64,000 nt of DNA from Hybos culiciformis. Taxonomy: Eukaryota; Arthropoda; Insecta; Diptera; Hybotidae. The stretch covers positions 5,828,001 through 5,892,000 of the forward strand of contig OZ023275.1 of NCBI GenBank assembly GCA_964007475.1. The letters run 5' to 3'. Every line of letters starts with the position of its first letter. Positions within the stretch are counted from its first letter, which is position 1. A program made the translations under genes and the position numbers. The notes below the pieces were generated by a model. That model was not told where the DNA came from and searched no databases. It saw only the letters and a list, made by a program, of their open reading frames with translations. Of this stretch, positions 40,248 to 50,700 are shown piece after piece.

Positions 40248-41632
40248 ATTATGTATTATTTGAGCACAGGCAGCTTGAAAAGTAATACCATATTTGCAAT
40301 ATTTTTAATTTCAATATTACTTTAATCATTTTGTTCTCCACTTAATGCAATAAAATTTCTTACATTAAAAAACCAAACACTAAGTGATAGAAAGAACATA
40401 ACAACATACATATAATAAAAGAAAATTAAAAAGAAAAACTGTCTTGATGATTTATGCCGAAGTAAACAAATAATATAATTCAAAATGACTTAAAGAAGAA
40501 TAAAATCAAAAATTGTTTTCTTGACCCCAGAGGTGGAAATATGATTGTGTTTATATAAAATAATAAAACATTATGTGCATGCACTAATGACCTCAACATG
40601 ATGCATTTTCATAGCTAAAAGATTTATGAAAATTTCTTGCATCAGGTGGATTGGGTGCAATATTTCGAAAACATTATAATTTAAAGTTCTTAACAGTCTA
40701 TTAAATATAGTTTTCAGTTTGTTTAGAACTATAGATTTTTTGTATGTTTACATAATTATTGTAAAAATATTAGAAATAAGTGTATTATGTATGTGAAAAC
40801 TATAAAACGAATTAAATTATTTATTAATGATTATTTATATGTAATAAATGAAGCCCAAAGGTGATCTGGATTACATGTATAATTAAATCATCGTCAGAAA
40901 ATGTGTTTACAGGAAAAAAAAACAAAATTTATGTTATTTAATGCAAATTTTAATGGGCTTTACATGAATTTAATTTGGAATTAATTTTTGTTTTGAAAAC
41001 ATAATATTTTGTCGAGGTACAGAATTGAATCATGTTAAATTTATGGCTATTATTAATTAAAAACAATATTAAAAAATTTATATGACCAATTCCTGATGTG
41101 CAAATAATCCAGTAAGGTTGCTAAATATTATTAGTCAAGATACAATGTTGGTGATACATGCTTATGATTCAAAAGTGTTTCTTTCATAGACCATTTTAAA
41201 GCCAAATTTTAATACAATTCAACATTTACTTCTGAAAAAAAAAATAATAAGAATAATTTTCACATTGATAATTTTTATGTTGATTCATCCTTAAAAAAAA
41301 AAAACTGAAAAAAAGCTAAATTATTTTCCTTTTGAGAATTAGATAAAGTTTATATTTTTGTTGTAAAACATGTAGGAAAATTTATTTATGCTTACGGTTA
41401 TTTTTATTTTATAAAGTTGTATCTTTTAGTTATATTTTTATATAAATTTATAGTTGAAAATGATAAAAATGATAAAAAGAATAAAAAGGAAAATCTTTAA
41501 AAGGTGTTATGAATATGAATATCAAAATATTTCTAACGTTAAAGTATAAGACTTTATTAACTTAATTCAATATATTTTAAAATTTTTAGCATCATTATTA
41601 AATAAAATGAGAAATAAAAATTTATGTTGCTT
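40248..41632. other. AT-rich non-coding DNA, nothing recognised
   Basis: The sequence is plain AT-rich DNA with short frames only. No repeat ends or RNA-like folds were seen. Confidence 0.6.
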
Positions 41633-42055
41633 TATAGTAGATTACAACACATGTTAAGAAAATTTCTTATTACAACGAGTTGTGTATACAGAAAAACACA
41701 TAGACACGAGTCAATACTTATATCACGAGACCGTTAGGTCCAGTGATATAATATTGACAAGTGCCCATGTGTTTTTGTGTATAAACACAACGAACTGTAT
41801 AACAAATTTTATTAACATGTTTTGTATATACTGTTTTAATGTACATGTGAGAGGGAGTTGCAATCAATACATTTGCAATGCAAAAAATAAACAAAAGTTC
41901 AAAATGAAGAAAGTAAATAAAATTTTCTTAATACGGAGAATGTAAATAAAATTTACATAATTAAATAAATACATGTGTATTGACGCATGTAATATACCAT
42001 TTACCGAGATAAATTTACGATTGTAAATACAACTTACCGATCACATGTACATTAA
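41633..42055. repeat. Palindromic repeat family, copy 3 (423 bp)
   Basis: This copy starts TAGTAGATTAC and ends CATGTACATTAAA. It has the palindrome (41641-41833) and the tail, but no 31-bp minisatellite. The tail is bounded by strong inverted ends: TTTTAATGTACATGTGAGAGG at about 41835, and at the other end the complement of CCGATCACATGTACATTAAAA. This version of the terminus (GTACATG) differs from the GCGTAGG version in copies 1 and 2, and both ends of the tail carry the same version. The 87-codon open frame here lies entirely in the repeat. Confidence 0.85.
41641..41833. repeat. Long imperfect palindrome in copy 3
   Basis: Arms: ACACATGTTAA with AACATGTTAAT, then GTTGTGTATACAG with GTTGTGTTTATACAC, then AAAAACACATAGACAC with AAAAACACATGGGCAC. 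The apex is TATCACGAGACC and GGTCCAGTGATA around a short loop. Confidence 0.85.
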
Positions 42056-43463
42056 AAAAAATTTCATTTAACTTTAAAAGTGTTAAAGTCATATTTATAT
42101 CCTTGTTCCTTACATTTTCTATTTTAATCTATTGGAAATATTTATCAATATTTTCTTAAATATTTCAATTTGCATAAAGTTTTGATTGTAAAATTATATA
42201 TTATTGATGTTGTTCTATGTCTAACTACAATGTGTGGTATTACAGTTCCCATACGCATACCTAATAATTTCAAATATTTTTGGTTCAAAAATCATTGGAA
42301 TTTGAATTATGGAGCCAATTTTCTTAATACTTCTTCGTTATAACAAAAATCTAATGTATACTTAGACTGATTTTATATTATATTTTATTTCAGATTTTTC
42401 CAAAATTTTACTAAACAAACAAATTTTTTGTTCACACATACGACATACCATATAAATTAAATTAAATCAAAAGTAAAAAAACTTTTTTAGACAAAAAAAA
42501 AAAGCGATATAAAATATGGTTGTGTATAGGAGATATCTATATATTTTTTTTTTTCAATTTTCTTTTACCTATAACCACACAATGTGAATTTGTGTTATAG
42601 TTTTTATCGAAAAACCACATCATAAGATATTAAGAAACATATTAGGTGGTAAACCAAAACCATAAAAAAAATAAATAATAATAATAAAAAAAATTTAAAA
42701 GCCTTAAAAAAGGACAATTTTTAAGTAAAAAAAATAAAGAAAAGAAATAAACCATGAGCAAAAAAAGTTTGGCAAGATTTTATGTATGTAAAAGTTGCCA
42801 AAAAAAAAAAAAACATAAACCTAAACAAAAATGAAAATAAACAGGATTTTTCATTTTTATTTAATGACATGTTAAGGTGTATTAATGTTTGAATTTAATA
42901 TTTTTGTAGTGAAATAAAAATTTTTTCACGAATGTAACATTTACATATTATATTATCCATTATTATTTTGTGAATTGTAATTGTCTTGTACAAGTTTTGA
43001 ATAATAAAAAGAACATATTTTGTGATACTCCTCTAAGTAAGTATCTTTTTTGTTTTTTTTGAAAAGATTTTACAATAATAAAAATTCATTTTATATATAT
43101 ACAAAGGAAGTAATTTTTAAAAGAATTTTGGGTAAAAAAAAATTAAAGTAATTTAATATAATTCTATTGGAATGACAGTGCGATAAATATCGAATTTATT
43201 TATATACATTAATTTTACATTTATGTTTGTTTTAAAATTTTAAAACAATACTTTTTTATGATACCATGAAGTTCTTAAAATTTTAAACATAAAATAATTT
43301 TACTAATTAATGTATTTTAAATTTTTTATTAGAAGCTTTTGCTTAACTTCGATTGTTGTCCGTCAGAGGAAAATGTGGTGATTGATTTTTCTACCACTTC
43401 TCGATATCCGATGTTGCTAAAATTTTGTACACACCTTTGGTTCTAAAGATAACACAATCAACA
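42056..43463. other. AT-rich non-coding DNA leading into a repeat cluster
   Basis: 42056-43330 is ordinary AT-rich DNA with many A runs. From about 43340 the composition becomes more balanced (TTGTCCGTCAGAGG, CTCGATATCCGATG). This probably belongs to the mobile element that carries the inverted repeat starting at 43464. No coding sequence was seen. Confidence 0.5.
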
Positions 43464-43642
43464 AAAAACACTTCTTGGCGCAGTTAAAACTCGTGACGCA
43501 AGCTACGTACACAACCACTGATTGCACGCACGCACGCTTAGCGTCTTGCGGCACACAAATTGATATCATTTCTTTTGTGTGATGAATTGAATTGTGTACG
43601 TAGCTTGCGTCACGAGTTTTAACTGCGCCAAGAAGTGTTTTT
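43464..43642. repeat. Perfect 51-bp inverted repeat with 77-bp loop
   Basis: 43464-43514 is the exact reverse complement of 43592-43642 over 51 bp (arm contains GGCGCAGTTAAAACTCGTGA). The loop at 43515-43591 contains CGCACGCACGC and no gene. Weak similarity continues beyond the arms (GTTGAT on both sides). A perfect arm of this length implies recent formation or ongoing correction. It could be a MITE end pair or a source of hairpin RNA. Confidence 0.92.
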
Positions 43643-43735
43643 AGTTGATATAACTATTTTTCGAAGGTAAATGAATATATAAAAATATTTCGAAAAAACT
43701 TGACATTTAGGGAGACTTTTGGAAATTTTGGGTAA

Positions 43736-44038
43736 TTTTTTTGATTTTTGGACATTTTTTGATTTTGGGACATATTTGGATTTTGGGACATTTTTGATTT
43801 TGGACATTTTTGATTTTGGGACATTTTGATTTTGGGACATTTTTTGATTTTGGGACATATTTGTATTTTGGTACATTTTTGATTTTGGGACATTTTTGAT
43901 TTTGGGACATTTTTGATTTTGCGACATTTCTTGATTTTGAAACATTTTTGATTTTGGGACATTTTGGGATTTTGAGACAATTTGGATTTTGGGACAATTT
44001 GGATTTTGGGACATTTTAATTTGGGACATTTTTGGGAC
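43736..44038. repeat. Minisatellite of about 17-bp units
   Basis: About 17 tandem units of 16-18 bp with consensus GATTTTGGGACATTTTT fill this stretch. Because units of 16, 17 and 18 bp alternate and stop codons are absent on the minus strand, all three minus frames stay open for long distances. They give K/Q/N/S/P-rich frames up to 146 codons (43619-44059). These are repeat artefacts rather than genes. Confidence 0.93.
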
Positions 44039-44126
44039 TTGAGCTTGAGTGGAAATCATATTGGAGAGTGATTGAGTGAAATGAAATTATTCAGCGTCGA
44101 CCTTTGAGTGCGAAATATATTGTGTC

Positions 44127-44174
44127 CACAAACAAACAAACAAACAAACAAACAAACAAACAAACAAACAAACA
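44127..44174. repeat. (CAAA)n microsatellite
   Basis: About eleven uninterrupted copies of the tetranucleotide AAAC/CAAA lie between TGTGTCC and ATACTATTCGG. The tract sits in the middle of the repeat cluster. Confidence 0.95.
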
Positions 44175-44194
44175 TACTATTCGGTTATCTCAAG

Positions 44195-45617
44195 CAAAGA
44201 TGACATATTATAAAGATAAGTAGCATAGTGTAAACTTTTTTTTAGACAAGGACAGCAATACATTTTTATATGTATTATTTTTCTAATTTACAAGGTATAT
44301 TGCATAAATTTTCCTCTCAACATATTTAAATTTTTCAGGTTGTATTGAAATTATTTTGTTTAAAAAACCTTTATTTCTATTTTTTAAACAACAAAAATAT
44401 TTTGTAACATTTCAAAAATTGTTTTCTAAATTTATTATTAGCATAAAACCCAAAATACTTATTTTTTTATAAATTTTTAAGTAAACTTTTTAAAATTAAA
44501 GCAAGTATAGTCACTGTATATGAATAAGAATTTTTTTTTTACACGTTTTGCCTTAAACGCGTCATCAAATTGAATTATATTGTTTTAAACGCGTCACGAT
44601 TTTTGCCTTTTTTTTCCAAAACAAAACGATAAAGAAAAAGGGATGTAAACTTAAATTTGAAAACTTTCAACTGAAGTTAAGTTGTGTAAAAAAAAAGGTG
44701 TAAAATAATAATTTTTTTTCAAAAAAATAATTAAATATCTTAAAATGTCAGGAAAAAATTATATTTTGCCAGGTATAATGATCGAAATATAATTATTTTT
44801 GTTCCCATCATGTAAAAATCGATAAGGATATATTTCTTTAGATTTTTTGAATATCTGCACCCGCCAGTTATATCAAGATTGTTAAGAAAAATATTTTGCA
44901 ATAATTAGAAAGCAAGGTGGAAATAATGTTCATTAAAATGAATAAAATTATAATTTTATCCAGTTTAATTAATGTTGATTCCTACCACTGTTACAATTAT
45001 TTTAATAAAGAATTTGGCTAAACTTCTGTTTCCTTGAACCTCTCAGAATGGGCTGAAAGTTGGAGGGCGGTAGAGGCGGTGCGCAAACTCCCAAAACTGA
45101 AATCAGTTCTTGGGGCAAAGGCCCCGTTTCGGAGATAGGGCCTCCCAAAGTTTTGATACATTTTTGTATGGAAAAATTTTTTTTGTGCCCCATTTGCCCT
45201 ATTTTTGGGTAGGTAATAGAGGTGGTCCCTAAAATGTTAAATCCGAAACGGTTGTTGCGGGAAGGCCCCCATTTTGGAGTTATGGCCCTTCAAAATTTTC
45301 AAACGGCAGTATCGCCAAGAATTTTTAGTAAATCCTTTTATTCGCTGTCGAATTTTTATATTTTAAAGTGCTTTAATTAAAATTAAGAAAAATAGAAATA
45401 AAATTTTATCCGTGTTACACGTTTAAATTTAAGAATTTTTATTTAAAAAATATTTCATCGGGTCCATCCCTGATTTTGTCTATTGAACACTTATAATAAA
45501 ATCATATAAAAACTAAGTGTAAATAATAAAAAAAAACAACCAATACAAAGAGAAGTGTTGGCGGGAGAAAACTACACTTATTCCTGTGCTTCTTATCTTT
45601 ATAATATGTCATCTTTG
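44195..45617. repeat. Inverted copies of a 26-bp motif about 1.4 kb apart
   Basis: The motif CTTATCTTTATAATATGTCA and its six following bases occur as an exact 26-bp match at 45592-45617 on the plus strand and at 44195-44220 on the minus strand. Weaker similarity extends on both sides. This may be an inverted-repeat pair of one element spanning 44.2-45.6 kb or two copies of a dispersed repeat in opposite orientation. The interior holds a TTAAACGCGTCA motif repeated near 44552 and 44584. Confidence 0.7.
45059..45305 (+). repeat. GC-richer diverged tandem duplication, period about 145 bp
   Basis: Segments such as GGTAGAGGCGGT and AAGGCCCCGTTTCGGAGATA (first copy) realign with AATAGAGGTGGT and AAGGCCCCCATTTTGGAGTT (second copy) about 145 bp later. 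The sequence is much richer in G+C than the rest of the window. The 63-codon minus-strand frame here is not recognisable as a protein. This is an old duplication, probably within a transposon. Confidence 0.6.
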
Positions 45618-45692
45618 TCTCAAGGTAGAGGTCATAATTCAAATATCCGGTCATAACTTTTGAACTATTGACCCCATCCACTTATGCTAAGT

Positions 45693-45860
45693 ACCGTTGG
45701 AAAGATCTTGGAACGTAGATGCGAAAAATGTCATAAGTTATAGGCCAAAAACTGAAAAGGTGAAAAAAAAATTCAAATGGCCAAAACTTGATGACCTTTT
45801 GACCTTTTTGGATGACATATGACATTTTTCGCATCTACGTTCCAAGACCTTTCCAACGGT
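45693..45860. repeat. 43-bp inverted repeat with one mismatch
   Basis: 45693-45735 is the reverse complement of 45818-45860, with one difference (GATCTT versus GGTCTT in the stem). The arm includes GGAACGTAGATGCGAAAAAT. Looser similarity continues outwards on both sides (TTGAACTATTGACCC against TTGAACTGTTGACCC), giving arms of about 90 bp in total. The interior contains alternating ATGACC/GACCTTTT runs. Confidence 0.9.
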
Positions 45861-45937
45861 ATCTAACATGAGGGGCTAGGGTCAACAGTTCAAAAAGTCG
45901 AAAGTTAGCTGTATATATTGTCGTGAAGCATCACGCG

Positions 45938-45965
45938 TCACTCGGGGGACTGCCGTCCCCGGTGA
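45938..45965. repeat. GC-rich short hairpin
   Basis: TCACTCGGGGGAC and GTCCCCGGTGA pair around TGCC, a stem of about 11 bp with one bulge. It stands just outside the 43-bp inverted repeat and might be a subterminal hairpin of the same element. Confidence 0.6.
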
Positions 45966-46244
45966 TATGAATATAGTTTATTCAATAGATTATAGTACAA
46001 TATGCTATATTCAATTTTATGATTCCTCAATTATGGCTGATTAATTATTTCTACATAACACTCCCCGAGATGGGTATGAAATGAAAAGGTATGACAAGTT
46101 GAATACAATAAGACGAGATTACAAATCCAAAACGGAGTTAGAGAAAATTAAAAACAACAGATTTCCCCACATTATGATTAAATATACTAAAAATAAAATA
46201 ATGTACTAAAAATTAGGAAAATAAATTACCTTAAACTTTTTTTT

Positions 46245-46430
46245 AAATAATAATAAATAAAGTAATAAAATTTTTTCTGTGAGTCTTCTGTATAAGACTA
46301 TAAAATAAAACCTGGAGACGATCAGTTTTAAAAAAAAATAATAGAATTTTGTATTGTAGCCTCAAGCACTTATTTAAAGTCGTATACATTAGACTCACAG
46401 AAGTTTTTATTACTTTATTTATTATTATTT
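46245..46430. repeat. 40-bp inverted repeat (MITE-like)
   Basis: 46245-46286 and 46391-46430 are inverted copies sharing AATAATAATAAATAAAGTAA and CTGTGAGTCT. The roughly 100-bp interior has no open frame. No target duplication was identified. Confidence 0.8.
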
Positions 46431-47051
46431 CCTATTTTATTTTTAAAATTTTTTTTTTTTATTTTAATTTTTTCTTATCAATATTCTAAATATAGACTAT
46501 AGAATATTTAGAAAAGAGTTTCAAAATTATTAATATGATTGGAAACATTTTCGTGACACAATTAAGATCGGAATCTTCTATTAAGAATATAATATTAGGA
46601 TCGTATTAGAATCGTACTTTTCAGTACCTTAATTACGAAAAAAAAATTTTTTTTAAATTAAAAAGTAGAATTCTCAGTTCAGTTTTCATTTCGTCTCAGG
46701 TTAAAACAGGTACTTAATATGACAATTGAAAACTTTCCTTTTTGTAAATTTTCCAAAAATACATTGAAGTTCTCTTATAAAATTTATTTTGTTATTAACT
46801 TTATTCTCTTTTATGCATATATGTACATATCAGCGAAATTAAATACAGTGTTAATGTTTGATACAAAGTGCATCAACTCATATAAAATTATAATGATCCA
46901 CTTTCATAAATTAAATAAATAATAAATTATTTTAATGGCTTTTAATTTTTTATTTATTTTTCTATAAAAATAATAATTAAAAATAAAAAATTTAAATCTT
47001 TTTGTTAACAAACTTTATGGTCATTTGAAAAATTTTTTTAATTAAAATATT
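46431..47051. other. AT-rich non-coding DNA, nothing recognised
   Basis: This is AT-rich sequence with a chance 67-codon frame at 46719-46922 of AT-biased composition. It contains no identifiable element. Confidence 0.55.
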
Positions 47052-47055
47052 TTAA

Positions 47056-47537
47056 GGGGGTATTCTGGTCTAGAGGCACGAATGTAATGCAATTTTTGAA
47101 GTGCTGTAAAAAAAAACCAATCAATATTTTTACTGTTAATTTTTTTTTCAAATTTATTTTTGCACCACTTTTTTTTAGATTTTGGAAATTTTTAAAAATA
47201 GTAAGCATTAAAATTTTGGGATGAGGATAGTTCATGCGATAGAAAAGCCTATGAAGAAGACCTCTACAAAATATGAAGTAAATCGGTTCAGTAGGATTTG
47301 AGTTATCATGGGAAGTTTTAAAAAAGACATTTTTGATAAAAACGCGTTTAAAGTTTCACGTAAAGTTTCTCGCAGTGTAATTCATGAAATGTTACTTTAG
47401 TAAAACAGCCATACCTCCGAAAATAATTTGAATTTTCTAAAATCCTCTTAAAGACATGTTCTTAAAGGGTTCAACTTTGAAAATATGAAAAAAAAAAAAA
47501 AAATGATTTTTTCAAATTTCTAGACCAGAATGCCCCC
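47056..47537. mobile_element. Complete TTAA-flanked MITE (482 bp; Kolobok- or piggyBac-type)
   Basis: Both ends are flanked by TTAA (47052-47055 and 47538-47541). The terminal inverted repeats read GGGGGTATTCTGGTCTAGA at the left and the complement of TCTAGACCAGAATGCCCCC at the right, differing at one base in 19. TTAA target duplications are the hallmark of the piggyBac and Kolobok superfamilies, but the G-rich terminus does not decide between them. The interior encodes nothing recognisable; the 65-codon minus-strand frame overlaps the left terminus. Confidence 0.88.
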
Positions 47538-47684
47538 TTAAACCGACAAAATCTATATATATTATTAATAAAAAAAAAATTAATATAATTTTTTTTTTTA
47601 TTAAAGAATTAAGGATAATTAATTTTTAATTAGGTTGAAATTAGGCTATTAAAATTATAATGATCTCCAATTAAATTTTTAAGG

Positions 47685-47730
47685 TTTATAAATTATGGTT
47701 TTAGTAATTTATAAATTATGGTTTTAGTAG
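47685..47730 (+). repeat. 23-bp tandem duplication
   Basis: TTTATAAATTATGGTTTTAG plus TAA or TAG is repeated twice in direct tandem. It is consistent with replication slippage. Confidence 0.9.
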
Positions 47731-50700
47731 TTTTTTTTTTATTAATTTTTTGGGAAAATCATTAGTGGAAGCGTACAACCAAAATAAAAATTTTAATTTT
47801 TTACAATTATTCAGATTCTCTTGGGAATATATAAAAGTCAATTATGTCTATTATTTATATCTTTTAATAGATTTAGATTGTTAAACTTTTCTACTAATTT
47901 TTTGAATGAATTTGAAATAAATAATAAATAAAATTGTACCTGAAAATTTCCTTATTTTAAAATTTCGTAATTTTATACTTTGTCGATGTTTGATGATGAG
48001 ATAATTAATTTTTCGTGTGTCACTTTACTTAAATTTTCTGATTTGATACATTAATTAATAAAAAATGCATCTTGCGTCGTAGAACTAATAATTATTCCAA
48101 AATTTCATATAATTTATAATATAAAAAACTCAAAAACTTCCTTCTGTGAAAAATTTGACATATGATTTTTCGAAGTAAAAAAAATTACTCAATATATAAT
48201 ATAGAATGTGATTCCAACAAATTTCTGCAGTTTAAACATATAGCTAATTTAGTTGACCTATTCAATTAGGGAAAAATTGCAATCGCACTATAAAAATAAA
48301 ATTTAAAAACTGAATAAAAAGTTGACATGTCTTAAAAGTGTAAAATTATTCATAATAATAAAATCATTATTGAAAACCAAAGCTCTGTTTTTTTTAAATT
48401 GAAGAATGACAGTCATTCAATTTGCTTAATTGATCAGGATTTAGGAGTCAATGTAAATTCTGAGTGTTTTGGGAATACATTTTTCAAAATATTGTTATTT
48501 TAAGCAGTAATCCTGATATTTTTATATACTTTCAATTATATAGTTAATAAATTTATTACTTCTTTTAAGTGATTTAATTCGATTCTTTAGTTTGAGATAC
48601 ACCTAGAAAAAGGCTTTCATTTTTCCCTTCTTTAAACATTATTTTATTCTTGAAAATATTTAAAAAACAGATCCATGAGTAACCGATTTTTAACTTATAA
48701 AATACCGAAATGTTGATGAATTTTTTTTATCCTCCTCTATAAAACCATTAAATATTAAATTACCTATACTTTAAAGAATTTTGGAAAACACGATATCAGA
48801 ATAACAGAAATATACCAATAAAAGTATAAGCAATTGCTTATTTTAACATTAAAGTGTATATTTATGTTAATAAGTAGATATGTATTTATGGTTGTGTATA
48901 ATTATTATGTACATTGTACGAGATAAATTAAATGTTAATAAGTGACCTGTTTGTTTTTTAAAGTTTATTTTTGTTTTTTCGAAATTTTACAACTAAAAAA
49001 AACATCGCAGGCAATATAAAATAATATCTTTTTTTTTTGCTTTTTGTTTTTCTCTTATACAAACTCTTTTTTATGTAAAAAAATAAGTGCTGCAAGGAAT
49101 GGGAAATTGAAATGATTTTCACTGACATTTTAACAAATGTTCTTTTATATGCAAGAAAACAAAAGTATATACATAAATATGTTTGTTGTGTGTAAAAATG
49201 ATAAAATTGTAATTTAAAAGGTGATCCTGAAGTAACAATGGTGTATACCACTAAGAACTTTTTTTTAATGTAAATTTAATTTAAATACCTTTGGGTCGAT
49301 TTTAGTTTTTTTTTTTTTTTTTTGCGGGAAAGTTTCAATAAAAATATAAAATATAATTGTCTTAAATTTTATTTGCGACAATTTTATTTTTTACCCGTCT
49401 TTTTTCTTTTTAGTATAAAGAGTTTTGGAAACCTTATTCCGAAGAAGACCCTTTTTTTTATATAAATTACTCTTTATGCCAAAATAATTTAATTTATAGA
49501 GCGCACTGTTTGTAAAAGAAATATTATCTTCAAATATATAATAAAATAATATTTCTGATATACATATGTTGTATGATCTATCTACATTGCTATTTTGAAT
49601 AATGTTTGAAAATTGATGAAAAAAAAATTACGGCAATTAATCGTACATCATTTCTTTTTCGTCAAGTCATTATGTATAAAAAAAAAAATTATAAATATTA
49701 TATTTACATAAAATAGTTCCAAACAGAACACCTGAACCTAAATGTTTTTTTTAAATTTAAATTGAAAATGATAGAATAAAATAAAACTGCCATCAGGATG
49801 TTTGAATAAGCATATGTTATATTTTTAAAAACTAAAAAAAAACTTTTATTGTTTTCCTTTTACTGCAGCATGAAATAGTTTTGTAAATTTAAAAATTTGT
49901 TCGTGCAAAAATTTAAGGAGATTATATCCAAAACAAAAGAAAATACCTGGTGTGTATAAAATATATTTCAAATTCAAATTACTCACTACTATAGTGATAA
50001 TAATAGTAGTGTTCATAATAGATTTTGAATATCGAAACGAGATATATCAAAAAGTGCATTTTTTGGCATGTAAGATATAAAATTCGTAATATCATGGTCT
50101 TTACAACACGGTACAGTGAACTAATGTATCGAAGAAAATCAGTTCGTCTTTGCCAACTTAAACAATTCCTTAAGTTGCACAACGAATACTCAGTTTCTTA
50201 TCCAACAGATTACTTCAAACTTAGTTTTAACATACTTCAAATAATTTATAATAATTTTTCTGTATAAACAAGTCATTCATTATAATAAATTTTATTTTAA
50301 GAAAAAGAAAACTTTCTTTATATACGGACTGTCAGTTTACTCAAAAGAAAACTTAAGAAAAAAAAAAAGTATTTAAGGAAATTGGAAAATAAATTCAACG
50401 TTCTGGTAAATAACTTACAAATCATATCTGATGTATAAAATTGAGGAAAATTTATATTGCGTTTGTAAGAAATTTAATTTTGACTTTTAAAATTTTATTT
50501 ATTATTTCCTTCCCAAAACTTTAACAATTACATATTAACACGAATGGAAAAATTGTTTAGCTAAATTGAAATTAAACTATACATGTATATATATATATAT
50601 ATAATAAATATAGAAAAATAAAGTTTAATAACCTAAGTATATATGTGTATAAATCTTTGACGTTATATACATTCAATATATTGTATGTATATGAATGAAA

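Noticed and set aside
43619..44059. 146-codon K/Q/N/S/P-rich protein on the minus strand
   Set aside because: It is a translation of a 17-bp minisatellite that is open in all three minus frames. The repeated MSQNQK-like peptide is a repeat artefact.
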